From Hyaloscypha bicolor E (taxonomy: Eukaryota > Ascomycota > Leotiomycetes > Helotiales > Hyaloscyphaceae), in contig NW_020194620.1 of NCBI RefSeq assembly GCF_002865645.1, forward strand, positions 2,115,353-2,179,352: DNA of 64,000 nucleotides, written 5' to 3'. The position numbers and the translations under genes are program-made. Of the stretch, positions 38,745 through 50,400 are shown in pieces. How positions within the stretch are numbered: position 1 is the first letter of the stretch; every line of letters begins with the position of its first letter. Below the pieces are notes generated by a model. The model saw nothing but the letters and a program-made list of their open reading frames with translations. It was not told the origin of the DNA and did no database searches.

Positions 38745-39453
38745 AGCAAATTCCTACTTAAGAAACGTAACCACAGAACTTCTATAAAGAGTCGGTCTCA
38801 GCTACTGCTGCTGTCTTCCAAAGCAGGCAACTCAGCTCACGTGCACCTGCCGTCCTCGGCTCCCGTCTGTAGTGTAACTTCAGGTTCGGTGTCAGCAGCA
38901 GGGAACAGCTGACAAGGGGCGCATGGGTAGCCTTAAATTCTCCGTCTGCAAAGTTTTGTTGCAGGTCTGATCATTTTCTTTTTTCCGGGCGGAGGGTGGA
39001 GTTGTTGCGGAGCATGCACAGATGCAGACACGGAGGCTATCAAATAGGGAGGCGAAGGCGAGCTGAGACGGTTCGCCCCTGGATTGGAATGGCGGGACAA
39101 ATCACGTGATGATAAGGTAAGGTTATGCCCTGACGGCGGGCTGGACTTGGCCGAGGGCGCCTTGGTGGCGGCCGAGCAGGAGACTTGACTGCATCAAGTA
39201 GTCCGTATACACCACCCCCAATTGCCCCGTTATTGGCAATGCACCTAGGACACCCCACTCTCGAGGTCGTCTCGAAGGGCGTGTCAAGATGGCTTCCTCT
39301 TTCGAGTGAGTACCTCGCAGACCCTCTGGTCCAAGTACTGATTCATGTCCAGAATCGAATTCTCTCATCAACCTCCGAAGCAGACCTCCACACGCGTGCT
39401 CCTCGCCACGAAATATACATTCCACTCAAAAGCTATACAGACTATTATCGGAG
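38745..39453. other. Shared divergent promoter region, amidase / threonine aldolase
   Basis: About 700 bases between two divergent ATGs. It contains CACGTG near 38839 and 39103 and a TGATAAG at 39110. Some open frames cross it, but none resembles a gene. Confidence 0.5.
39103..39116 (+). promoter_or_regulatory. CACGTG next to a GATA motif (TGATAAG)
   Basis: CACGTG at 39103-39108 is followed at once by TGATAAG at 39110-39116. HGATAR sites bind the nitrogen regulator AreA/NIT2 in ascomycetes, and amidases and amino-acid-degrading enzymes are classic targets. The site sits between two such genes. One GATA motif is expected often by chance, so this is a hint only. Confidence 0.3.
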
Positions 39454-40717
39454 ATGTCTAAAAGAAAGGCACAAGATGACTTAAAAGGCCTCAATGGCGC
39501 GACGGACCTCGAACCCGCAGACGGCCCTCACAGCACGCAGAATGCCTGGTCCGGTCCTGGTCCAGCTGCTTTCGACTTCCGCAGCAAGTCTTGTCCCAAA
39601 TTTAATATTTACACAGACTGAATTGACCCCTCCAGGCGACGTAGTAACAACACCCACCCCCTCCATGCTCTCCGCCATCCAAAACTGCACCCTCCTCGAC
39701 GACGTCTTCATGGAAGACCCGACCACAATGTCCCTCGAATCCCACCTCGCAGCCCTCACCTCCCAAGAAGCCGCGCTCTTCGTCCTCTCCGGCACAATGG
39801 GCAACCAGCTCGCTCTCCGCGCGCACCTAACACAACCCCCACATTCCATCCTCTGCGACTACCGCGCACACATCCTCGAATGGGAGGCAGGCGGGGCTGC
39901 TTCCCTTTCGCAGGCTTTGGTGAAAGGAGTGGTTCCGAAAAATGGGGTATACTTGACACTGGAAGATATCGAGAAGAATGTCGTGCTTGGGGATGAGATA
40001 CATGGGTGTCCTACACGAGTTATCGCGCTAGAGAATACACTGGGCGGTACGATCATGCCGCTGAGTGAAGTGAAGAAGATCTCGGCTTTTGCGAAAGAGC
40101 ATGGGATTAAACTTCATTGCGATGGGGCGAGGCTTTGGGAGGCAATTGTTGCTGGTGCGGGGTCGTTGCCGGAGTTCACCAGCCAGTTTGACAGCGTCAG
40201 TCTTTGTTTCTCAAAGGGACTTGGTGCTCCTGTTGGGAGTATCTTGGTTGGAAGTAAGAAATTTATTAAGCAGGCGAGGTGGGTGAGGAAGAGTATTGGT
40301 GGGGGGCTGAGACAGCCTGGTGTAGTTACTGCAGCGGCGCGGGTGGCTGTTGATGAAACGTTTGGTAAAGGACCGAATGGCGAAGGTGGCTTGCTCAAGC
40401 AAAGCCATATTACGGCGAAGAAGATCGCGAAAATGTGGACAGAGATGGGCGGCAAGTTGGATCAGCCGACGGAGACGAACATGGTGTGGTTTAATCTCGA
40501 GGACTTACATATTACAGGCGACGAGTTCGCGGCGATTGGGAAGAAGCACGGCTTGAGATTCTTGGCGGGAAGATTGGTGGTGCATTATCAGATCAGCGAC
40601 GAGGCGGTTGAGAGGTTGGAGGGAGTGATGAAGGAGGCTATTGGTAGGAAGCACGCCAATGGAAACGGGACAGCGCATAAGAAGAGAAAGGTGGGAGAGA
40701 AGGCTTATGGTACGTGA
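39454..40717 (+). CDS. GLY1: L-threonine aldolase (PLP-dependent), with a probable GC-AG intron
   Basis: Exons 39454-39583 and 39636-40717; 403 aa. The start is MSKRKAQDD at 39454. Splicing at GCAAGT (39584) to CCAG (39635) joins AAFDFR to SDVVTTPTPSML, the conserved entry of threonine aldolases. No GT donor nearby keeps this frame. Later motifs are LDDVFMEDPTT, SGTMGNQLALRAH, ENTLGGTIMPL, KLHCDGARLWEA and the PLP-lysine block SLCFSKGLGAPVGS. The enzyme cleaves L-threonine or L-allo-threonine to glycine and acetaldehyde in the cytosol. The C-terminus ends in a basic KKRKVGEK stretch that resembles a nuclear signal but may be chance. Length is slightly above yeast Gly1. Confidence 0.93.
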
Positions 40718-41173
40718 GATCTAGCCCATAGATAAGGGCCACCTAGAAAGAGGAGAGCATTATTGAAACATAGAAATATATTTCAAGCGATAGAAATGTC
40801 ATGAATCTGTCCACCGGGTCTTTGGTAGCCAAAGGGATTCCGACACCTTGCTCCACACCTGCATCCCACATAAGCACCAGCCACCACAACCCAGGCCTCC
40901 CTCCACCAATTACATCGCAACATCCGAATCCCATACCATTGGTTCTGCGTTTAGCGTGCTGTACCTGGAGCCCATCTATTTTCGAGATTCAGGATCGCTT
41001 CCCCGAGCCAAAGGAAGTTATAAAGTGACGTCAACCCTGCCCCTCATTCCTCCCTTGCCGCTCTATCTGCCTCGATCAAAACCATAAACAAATAATCCCC
41101 CCTTTCCCTCGAACTATTCTCTCTAACTTTGTAGCCTAAAAGTTCGAAGTTCACTCATCATTCGCTCACTGAA
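40718..41173. other. Intergenic stretch
   Basis: 3' flank of the aldolase gene and promoter of the next plus-strand gene; a TGACGTCA palindrome (CRE-like) lies near 41027. No gene seen. Confidence 0.5.
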
Positions 41174-42215
41174 ATGGAAAAACCAACCATCCTCCTCATC
41201 CCCGGCCTCTGGGAAGGCCCCTCAGTCTTCACCTCCATCAGCACAACCCTCCAAGCCCTAGGCTACCCAACCCTCGTCGCCAAGCTCCCTTCCACGGGGA
41301 CGACGTCCTCAGACCCCGATCGCCACACCATCACCATGCGCGACGATGAGCAGGCAATCCGGTATATGGTCAAGCCGCTCGTGATCGACAAGGGAAAAAC
41401 CGTGATAATGGTGATTATCCCATCCTATCCTTCCTGCCCTGCGCCTCCTTCCACCACTTCCAGATATCGAACTATCTTTGGAGGGGGAGAAATGACCTCC
41501 AGCTCCCGAAACATCGATATCAATTCTCACGCTGCCTCCAGCATTTCATTCTTTCTAATTAGGCGCTGGTAATATCATACTGACGAGAGAATCAGGTATG
41601 CCACAGCGCAGGCGGCTTCCTCGGCTCCGGAGCGATTCAGGGTCTAGGGATGAAGAGCAGGAAGAGCAAGGGCGAGAAGGGCGGAGTTGCGAAAATCGTG
41701 TTCTTAGCGGCTGGGTTGGCGTTGGAGGGGTACATGCATGGGAAAAAGCCGTTTATGGATTTTATCGTTCGTCGGCCCCTTCCCTTGAATCTTCCCCTCT
41801 CGAAATTCAATTCCCATTCCCTCTTAATTTTCCCCTCAGGATAGGATTCGGTGATGGCTGATGAAAGGGACTAACGGGACGAAAATAGAAAGCAAAGGGC
41901 GAGATGCACTGCGTTTCCCCCGAGACGACGCTCTTCAGCGACCTGAGTCATGAGGAGACGGAGAAGTGGATGAAGGAGCTGAAATGTCAACCAGGCGAGG
42001 GGTGGGATCAAACGACTGTTTACTGTGGGTGGAGAGATGTGGAGAGCGTGTATCTGGTGTGTGAGGGGGACAAGTGCTTCCCGAAGGCGGTGCAGTTGCA
42101 GTGTGCAAAGTTGGCAGGGAGTCAGGTTGAAAGGTGTCAGTCCGGGCATATGGTTATGCTTAGTATGCCGGAGAAGGTGGTTGAGATTGTTGTGAAGGCA
42201 GCAGAAGGGTTTTGA
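41174..42215 (+). CDS. Alpha/beta-hydrolase, small fungal family
   Basis: Exons 41174-41410, 41596-41766, 41889-42215; 244 aa, all junctions phase 0. The introns (185 and 122 bases) are longer than most here. It starts MEKPTILLIPGLWEGPSVF, with the HG-like oxyanion loop. The nucleophile elbow, formed across the first junction, is VMVCHSAGG. The acid is likely in VCEGDKCFP, and the histidine is in CQSGHMVML near the end. The mid-part KGEMHCVSPETTLFSDL and EGWDQTTVYCGWRD match small cytosolic hydrolases of unknown substrate found throughout Pezizomycotina. No signal peptide. Function beyond hydrolase is not assignable. Confidence 0.82.
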
Positions 42216-42753
42216 TATGAAGTGATGTGTGATGTGCTGAGTTTTGTGGAGAGGAAAATATGGTATTTCTATTGCACGGGAGTTTTCTGATGAAGGGATA
42301 ATCACGTCTACGTCTGAAATTTGCGAAACATCTGCAATGGGTGAATCATTGAGCCTAAGGGGGCTGTTACATATCCAATCAATGTCCCAAAAATTCCGGT
42401 ACATGGAGAGACTTCTTCATGGTTTAAAGTGAATATTTAGGTCCAGGTTTTGTTACGCCAGCTCAAATCGGATATAGGAAAGCTCTCAAACCTTACGGCA
42501 TATCGTGCCAATGTTCCACAAGCTCAGGTACATTGAAATCGTCTAAAGAGGATTCTCGATCTGAACGCCACGTTGAATTGTATCCAGCAGAAGCACGCCA
42601 CTTGGCCCCCTTAATCTCTAAATCACAATCCTAAAACTTAACGGAAAACCGAAACAACCTACCACTCCGTGATTCCCCAAGTTTCTCTCGTGTCTAACAT
42701 AGCAATAAGGCTCCTCTGCACTCATCACCTTCATATAATTCCTCATCCTAAAT
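42216..42753. other. Intergenic stretch
   Basis: 3' flanks of two convergent loci. Nothing recognisable. Confidence 0.5.
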
Positions 42754-43658
42754 TCACCTCTCCCACGATCTCCAATATCCATCCAAACGATCCGCTACAA
42801 TCAGATACTGCCCAATAAGAATTGCATACTGCCCGGCATGAATTGCTTGATGGCGGGCACAGCTCTCAAGTGCTGTGTGAGAATAGAGCCCCTCTTCCAT
42901 TGGCCTCAACGCAGTAAGTATATATTGGGCCTTGTGCTCCTTGAGGGAAATTCGGGCTTTGCGATCAAGAAGCCAGCTCACATCGAAGGCGACAGATCTC
43001 ATGGCCTCAATGTGAAGCTGGGTATTCACGCCTTCAAACCAAGCCTTGTAATGGCTCTAATAATCGGTAAGTCCAGGGCCGGGCACGTTGTCTATTTTGA
43101 GGACTTTCTCAATCGGGTTGATATTCAGGTTGAACTCATCTGAAGTCGGAATCTTCTCTCTTACTGCCTTTGCGAGCCTCAAGTCCGCCTTAGCTTTGTC
43201 AAAAGTCTTCTGTATTGCAAGACCTTCGATTGCTGGGATTTTTGCATCTGCGATTCGAAGATGTATTTGCTCCGCTGCCCCCGCCGCCTCCCGAATATCC
43301 CGGCTCATGGCTGGCGCTACATCGATTCAGTAGGCGACGGCGTTCTTTCCATTGATTTTGAGATTGAGAACAAGAACCATTTAGTTGATTGCTGCCGTGA
43401 CTTGTTGAATATTGCCGGACCATTGGAATTCTGGAGGGAGGTTGGTTAAACCATAAAGGGTTATTTTATTCAGGTCTCTGATGACCTTGTTGATCTTAGG
43501 CACAGCCTTGTTGCCTTGCACGTATCTGTGTTTATAATTCGCTTCTCAATGAAAAGTTCGTAGTAATTCATGACAGCTTCTGCAATGACAGGTTCGATGC
43601 TCCTTTGTGGGATGCACTCCGTATGCGTCGTCGTTCTGATGTTCTCAAAATTGGCCAT
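42754..43658 (-). pseudogene. Decayed gene of unknown family
   Basis: From ATG 43658 the product starts MANFENIRTTTHTEC and soon loses frame. A second frame then runs to the end with plausible protein sequence: KHRYVQGNKAVPKINKVI, REAAGAAEQIHLRIADAKIP, FDKAKADLRLAKAVREKIP, HKAQYILTALRPMEEGLYS. It is interrupted by TAA and TGA (about 43330-43400) and TAG (about 43058). The stops do not fall in introns with acceptable borders, so I call it dead. It is Ala/Lys-rich and looks helical and soluble. I do not recognise the family. If several unusual introns exist it could still be live. Confidence 0.45.
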
Positions 43659-43793
43659 TTCGAAAACACTAATGTAAGTCGAATAAGAAAACACATGGCA
43701 TATTACCCGAATTAGTTCGTGTATTTTATATTGAGATGCAAAATTGTGCTCACCGGTGACAAGAGAGGTTTCGTTGCCAATGCAGAAGCCTGA

Positions 43794-43820
43794 TTCTGGT
43801 TCTGGTTCTGGTTCTGGTTC
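43794..43820. repeat. Hexamer microsatellite (GGTTCT)n
   Basis: Just over four copies of TCTGGT/GGTTCT in a row. Confidence 0.9.
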
Positions 43821-44178
43821 CTAGTGGAGAAGAAAGAGGAACATCGGGGGAAGCGATGACAATGTCCAAGTTGATCATAAAAGAAGTCCTTAAAAGAGCG
43901 GAACAGCGAATGCCACCCCATCAAAACACACCCAGAGCGGTCGCAGAACAAAAATTCGCACGTCACACCCTGTCAGCCCTGTATCGGTATTTCGGAGTGG
44001 CGAGGATCCAACCCCTTCCAGGCCTTTGACTGCAATCGGAGTTGCCGATGGATGCAGCCATGTGAAGGTGGAGGGTTTGAGCTCGAGACTATGCGAACCG
44101 ATGGTGCCTAGAGGTGGAGAGGTGTCGTTCTACTCGATAGGAGGTTGTGGGGATTGAAGTTTCAAAGAGAGTGAGGAT

Positions 44179-44202
44179 GACGAAGAGACGAAGAGACGAA
44201 GA
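44179..44202. repeat. Octamer tandem repeat (GACGAAGA)3
   Basis: Three exact copies of GACGAAGA followed by a degenerate purine-rich tail. Confidence 0.85.
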
Positions 44203-44478
44203 GAGGAAGGAAAACTGGACAAGAAATCAATTTCACTTCAAATTGCGCAGCCTTGAGGGAAGGTGCGGGTTTGGGAAGGGGAAGAAGTAGCGGAGAAAAA
44301 CAGACCCGACGCCGCGAGAGGAAGGAGCGCCTCGTTCTCAACACACAAAGAAACCAGACGAGTTATGGTCAAATGTCCCGATGATGGCCCTTTCACGGCG
44401 TCCCTTAACCTTGTGATTGACTTCAATCGTCATGCTCAGGCTCGAGGAAAAGGCAACTAGAAGATGAAATGTGTTGTA

Positions 44479-44506
44479 AGAGCATACGCCATTGCTCGTC
44501 GTACAC
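44479..44506 (+). repeat. Left terminal inverted repeat of the Tc1/mariner element
   Basis: Starts AGAGCATACGCCATTG. Identical over 28 bases to the reverse complement of 45818-45845. Beyond that the two ends diverge, though both have a CACGTGA nearby. Confidence 0.93.
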
Positions 44507-44611
44507 GTGATTTACCCCACCTACCCCACCAAAATCGCGATTTTTTAGCCACACTTCTGGTGCTTCACCACAATTTTTAATTTTAATTAAAGAACTATAT
44601 TTATTAAGGCT

Positions 44612-45721
44612 TTAGTATACAGTGGCCATTCCCTTACTAGCAATTACGTCTTCTAGCTTACAAGTGAGCCTCTCTGTCAAATATCGCCAATCCGTTGGAT
44701 CAACTTCGCTCCATAGCTCTTGTAAAACCTCCTTCATATCCTCAATTGAAGTAGGAACAGTTTCCAACTTTGTAATCTCATTTTTCATCCATTGCTATAC
44801 CTTCTCAATTGGATTCAAATCGGGAGAAGAGGGAGGCCAATCAAACCCACGCAATCCACGCAACTTGCGGGGTAGCTTTGCCGCACCCTTGTGGATTTTT
44901 GCCCCGTCTTCCATAAACAAGAACTCCTCCTTTTACTTCGCTGTTAAGGAGTCAAGCCAAGGAAAAACAACAGGATTCAGGACTTGGTTCAAGTAAGCTT
45001 GACTGCAAATTCCCTTCCTTCCTTTCTCCTTTACCAAGAAAATAAGCGGGGATTTCCAATCCCAGCTAATCGCTCCCCAAACCATCACGCTCACTCTTCC
45101 ACTCCTGTATACAGATTATATACAATCTGGGTGATTCTTCTCATCCGGCCGACGTATAACCCAAATTCTCCCTCTCTTTCCAGTCTCAAATGTAGCCTCA
45201 TCGCTCCATATAACCTTTTTCCAATCTGCTGTACCCCACCACCGGTATTTTATCGCAAATGCGAGTCGTCTCGCAGCTTATTGCTTGGAAATAAAGGGAC
45301 GACGGCAAGCGACACAACGACGATATCCATGCTCCTTTATAATCCGGCGAATCGTAGTAATCGAGGCTTCTAATTTGAGCTCGTGCTTGATTCGTCCCCA
45401 AGACTTGGTGCGATTGGTCCAAGACTGGGAAACGAATCGGAAAATACGCTTCACATCGGCTTGTTTAAGAGCGGGGCGCTTGGTGGCAAGGCCTTTTCGC
45501 GTCGTACGAGAGGTTGGACCCTTGATAATATGCTGAATTGTGGACCTGGTAAGGCCTGTGGCCTTCCTGATTTGGCCATAGCTCTTCCCTTGCCGGCGGA
45601 GCGAGCGAACGGTAGCACGAACAGGAGTTCTCCAGTTCTCATTGGGTTGGTGGTCCTTAAGAACAGACGGAGAGAGGATATTTGAGATTTCTGAGTCTGA
45701 GTCTGAGTCTGAGTCTTCCAT
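44612..45721 (-). pseudogene. Tc1/mariner (DDE_3-type) transposase killed by four RIP-type stops
   Basis: One continuous frame of 369 codons from ATG 45721 to TAA 44612 with no indel. The N-terminus has a Ser/Asp repeat, then a helix-turn-helix (RATVRSLRRQGKSYGQIRK, GLTRSTIQHIIKG) and a second HTH (KRIFRFVSQSW...TTIRRIIKEHGY). The catalytic triad is D in WSDEATFE, D in FMEDGAKIHKG and E in SPDLNPIEKV, the last two about 34 residues apart as in Tc1. The stops are TAA at 45278-45280, 45116-45118 and 44933-44935 and TAG at 44795-44797. By context the first three replace CAA (Gln) and the last replaces TGG (Trp). Each is a CpA to TpA change on one strand, which is what RIP makes. Everything else is intact. 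Confidence 0.92.
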
Positions 45722-45817
45722 TGCTTGTACAATAATTAAAGAAGAAAAATGGTAGTTTGTGGGAAAAGAAGCGGTGAAGTGTGGGTTTTGGTGAGGGGTA
45801 GTCACGTGTTCGCTTAG

Positions 45818-45845
45818 GTGTACGACGAGCAATGGCGTATGCTCT
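45818..45845 (-). repeat. Right terminal inverted repeat of the Tc1/mariner element
   Basis: Reverse complement of 44479-44506 without mismatch. Followed by TA (45846-45847). Confidence 0.93.
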
Positions 45846-45847
45846 TA

Positions 45848-47404
45848 CATCACGTGACATCAAACTTGATTTTGGATGGACCTTTTCAGAACCAGTATAA
45901 CAGGTGCCTCACTCAGCTCTCAAATGAAATAATGCGCGACATCTCGTGGAGTGAACGACCATGATCTGTGAAATCTAAAATTCATTAGTCGGAAGCAGGT
46001 TCCAGGATCGCCAACCTTCCCACTCGAATCAGAAAACAGTTCAAATCTACCGTTGGTCGCAATGAACTCATCTATTTCCCCAGCCTTTATCATGACCATT
46101 GAAAGACTATTTCATCTTACGAACGTTCCGTTTCTCATCGTCCTTCTTCATCTCTTTCGCCCCGTCCTTCCGCAAGCGCAAAACCCTCTCCCCTCCCAAA
46201 ACTATCCCTTTTCTCTTGGATCAAAACCTCCATATGCTCCCCTTACTCTTTCAAGCCGTCAACGCGAACCGCCATCGCGACATTGGTCGTCTTCTCTATC
46301 CTCTCCAGCCTTTCCATAATACTTTTCTCTCTTCCACGGGCCGGGTAATAGAAATTGGAGAGGGTTAGACGCCACAAAGCTGCGAGCCAGAGAGCCAGAT
46401 ACCCCCTTTGAAACTCAAGGGGCTCTTGAGAAATCTTTGGAAACGAATTGAATCATCCATCTTCGGATTCAGGATGTCGGCTCTCTCGTACATTCCCAGG
46501 AATGTGCAACCTCCCTGAACGACCGCATTACATTCAGCGACACATTGAACAGTCGCCAATGGTCCTGTAGACAAGCGAATGTCTCACGAGCTTCGAGGCG
46601 GTGTAAAGTGAGGTCTCGATAGGCTTTGAGTGGAAGGATGTAGTGTCAATGGCGGCGTGAAGTCGAGGTGGAGGAAGAGTTTCAAGCTCCGGCCCTAGAC
46701 CTAAATAGTCTTAGCGGCTTTCCGAACCATCTTGGCTCCCACTTGTCATGATCAAACATCACTTTCGATCTCCCGATCTTTCAAAATGTGTTTGCCCAGC
46801 ATTCAGCAGGAATGCAGCACTATCTCAACCAACCATCTACACCCCAGAAAGAGGGCCGGGAAGCGACCGACTATGGCTTCAGATACCCTCCCCCGCTGGT
46901 TCGAGAAGCGAAGATTCCAACTCATTTTCAAGGACTATGCGCCCATTATTCATCGAATCAGCTTGCCGACAATGATCTGGAGTTCATAATGCGCAGAACG
47001 CCCGGAGAATTCCAGACCTTGTTGTTTTACGAGCCTATACGAGAATACGAGGTAGCCGAGTACGGGTACGAACAAACGAAGAACCCCTGATCGGTGCTTC
47101 GAGAAAGCTTTCTGGTTGGTGTTGCCTGAAGTTCCTCAACACCGACATCGTATACGGTGTTAGACAATCATTGCGAAGCTTGATCCTTGTCATCATGCAT
47201 CCAAAACCTCGGAACATCCCGTACTCTTAAATCTTCTCCCAATTGTTTATCTCCCAGCAAACCTTAAGTATGTTTGCCTTCCTTCCTTCCATCTGAATTT
47301 GGCTTTCTTTTCAAGATCTGTAGCAACAACGAACCAAGGTGCAGACCTCAATTATTGAACTACCTCCGTCGCTGAAGTCTCAGCTTGAAAGAGTAACAAT
47401 CGCA
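45848..47404. other. Intergenic stretch upstream of the glucosyltransferase gene
   Basis: No firm gene. A 100-codon open frame at about 46788-47090 on plus is the best candidate, but it begins without a strong ATG and I recognise nothing in it. Coding-like sequence just upstream of 47405 (VQTSIIELPPSLKSQLERV, from 47339) suggests the glucosyltransferase gene has a further upstream exon ending its intron near CTGTAG at about 47325. Confidence 0.4.
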
Positions 47405-50400
47405 ATGCTCGAGGGAAAGAAAGAGGATGACAAATCACAGAGCGACACAAGACCCTCTTGGCAGAGGGGAACGGTTCCGAGTGAAGCAGATGATTCCGAT
47501 GACATTGACTGGGATGCACCTCCGCCGTACGAACAATACTTTGGGAATGACCAGAGAAATGTGTCTACAACATTGGAAGGTATGTGGACATCAAACTGGA
47601 GCCAAAGGAAGAAAGGCTAATTCATCCTTCATCTAGACAATGGCCGGATCAGCATGTTCTTCGGAGGAGCTGGTGGTCGTTACCCAAGTCTCCCTCCACT
47701 TCCAGTATATGATCCTCGGGTAGAACAGGTGCGAAGTTCAGCAGCTCAGTCCTATCCTTTGCTTAATATCGTCCTACAAGTTGTGGGAAGTCGAGGTAGG
47801 TGATGGTCTGTGGTGAGGCCTGACAGACTTTTAATCCTCCTAGGGGACGTCCAACCATTTATTGCTCTCGGACAAGAACTGGAACTTGTCGGCCATCGAG
47901 TCCGAATAGCAACCCATAATGTTTTCGAGCAATTTGTTCAAGATTCTGGACTAGAATTCTTTCCAATTGGCGGGGATCCCACAGAATTGATGGCTGTGAG
48001 TTGCATATCTCACCCGAAATTTAACCAGTCCTAATCACTACCTCAAAAGTACATGGTGAAGAATCCCGGAATCATTCCCAAATTCGCAACCATTCGAGCC
48101 GGAGACATATCCAAGAAACGCAAAATGATCAGCGAAATGCTCAAAGGCTGTTGGAGGTCATGCATCGATCCCGACCCTTCAACAGGTGCTCCCTTCGTAG
48201 CCGAAGCCATCATTGCAAATCCTCCGAGCTTCGCACATATGCACTGTGCTCAAGCAATGGGAATCCCGGTACATCTTATGTTCACGATGCCATGGACTGC
48301 AACGCGAGCGTTCCCACATCCCCTGGCGAACGTGCAGCTTGCGGACACGGATCCGAAGACGACCAATTTTCTCTCGTATGGCTTAGTTGACATGATGACT
48401 TGGCAAGGGTAAGTGGAAATCATTCTCGGATGCCAGTGAAACTGCTAATTGGAATGAGTAAAGTCTGGGAGATGTGGTCAACCACTGGCGGAAGAATACA
48501 CTAAATCTCGAACCCCTCCCAGCAATGGTTGGCGCAAACTTGGCCAACTACCTCAAAGTCCCCTTCACGTATTGCTGGTCATCAGCATTGATTCCAAAGC
48601 CATTCAACTGGCCTTCACATATTGGTCTGTCCATTTATCCAAATGATGTTCCAGGTTCACTGACCCGCATTTCCAGACGTCTGTGGATTCTTCTTCCGCA
48701 ATGCCCCGGACTACAACCCATTCCCAGAATTAGATCAATTCCTCAGGGCGGGACCACCTCCAATTTATATTGGCTTTGGCTCCATTGTGATGGAAGACCC
48801 TCATCAGATGACTCGTATCATTTTAGATGCGGTTCGAATATGTGGGGTGAGAGCTATTGTGTCCAAGGGGTGGAGCAAGCTTGGAAGTGGCGTTGAGCAT
48901 CACGAAGATGTTCTTTTTATCGGAGATTGCCCTCACGGTAATTAGTCCCTGCGTACCTCCTCCTTTTCAATAACTGACCTTGGATAGAATGGCTCTTCAA
49001 GCACGTCTCAGCCGTGATCCACCATGGCGGAGCGGGAACAACAGCCTGCGGTCTCCTCAACGGCCGCCCAACAGCCATCGTCCCCTTCTTCGGAGAGTAA
49101 GGCCATCACTCCATCCCCAACCAAGCACCAAAACTAACCAGTCCAGTCAACCTTTCTGGGCCAACATGGTCTTCTCCGCTGGCGCTGGTCCTCGCCCCCT
49201 CGACGGCAAAACCCTCGACGCCTCCACCCTGGCCACTGCTATAGAGACTCTCCTCCACCCATCGACCATCCAAGCAGCAAACAGAATCTCTGACAGGATG
49301 AGGAACGAGAGCGGTATCAAATCTGCAGTCCGATCCTTCCACCGCAACCTTCCAATTCGAGAAATGCACTGTGACATGGTGCCCCGACAACCCGCAACAT
49401 GGTGTTGGAAGAAAGGGAAGCGGACGCTGAAGTTGAGTCATCGAGCTGCGTCAATTTTAGTCGAGCATAAAAAAATCGAAGCTTCGTCTTTGGAGATGTC
49501 AGTCACGTTTCTTCAAGTGCCAGCGGAATTTTCAGCTGATGAGAATCTATTTGAAGATATAGACCCAAGCCCATCTCAATCGAAAACCGCCGCTGGGATC
49601 CTATCACAGCAACCACATCCGCTTTCCTCGACGGCGTTGTAGACGTCGGATCCGCGTTCGGAAATCTTGTCGAATCGCCAATAAAAGAATACCGGAAAGT
49701 CAAGTCTATGGAACGGGAGAACTCCAACCTCTCTTCGCTATCACACTCAGATTCCAGCACGCTCAGTATCCGGAGCGGCAAGACTGGAATGACAGGAAGC
49801 AGTGTAATCGGCCAATCCGCTGCTGGCGCAGCAGGCAAAGCCGTAGGCCGCGGCTTCGAAAAAGTTGGAATGGCAGTTACGAAAGGCGTGATCGACTTAC
49901 CTCGCGCCGTCGCCGATGGACTACATAATGTTCCAGCGTTGTACGGAGAGGAAGTGAGGGATTATGGCGAGATTAGGGGGTGGAAGAGTGGTGGCAAGGT
50001 AGGGGTGAAGAGTATGGGATATGGATTTTATGATGGCTATGTCGGATTTTTTACGCAGCCATATAAAGGGGCAAGAGATGGAGGGGCGTTTGGGTTGGTA
50101 AAGGGGATTTTTAAGGGGTGTGCGGGGCTGTTAACGCAGCCTGGTCATGGTAGGTCCTTTTGCGTCTTTTCCTTCCAATATCTCCCCTTTGCTTCTCCCT
50201 ACTATCACCTCTTAACTGACCAATTGCAGCAATCTTCGGAGTCGTCGCCTACCCAGCGCTTGGTCTATATAGAAGCCTCAACACAGCCCATGTAACCGGT
50301 GCCCAAGGTGAGATCCTAATAGCGCAGAAAGAGTACGGCATTTTCCTTGCGGAGACGGATCGAATGGATAAGGGGGAGGTAGAGAGGGTTATGAAGGATT

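Larger units (their letters stand above)
43659..44478. other. Intergenic stretch with simple repeats
   Basis: Contains two short tandem repeats and no convincing gene. Open frames over the repeats (for example Gln/Asn-rich on minus) come from the repeats themselves. Confidence 0.5.
44479..45845 (-). mobile_element. Complete Tc1/mariner-family DNA transposon, 1367 bp
   Basis: Flanked by TA on both sides (44477-44478 and 45846-45847), the target duplication of this superfamily. It has perfect 28-base terminal inverted repeats at 44479-44506 and 45818-45845. The inside carries one transposase frame on the minus strand. The ends are intact and identical, so insertion was recent or the ends were conserved, but the transposase is broken by four stops. 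It lies between the unidentified relic and the glucosyltransferase gene, in intergenic DNA. Confidence 0.93.

Noticed and set aside
46788..47090. 100-codon plus-strand frame upstream of the glucosyltransferase
   Set aside because: Composition is plausible but the start is not an ATG and no motif is recognisable; could be an upstream exon but not supportable.
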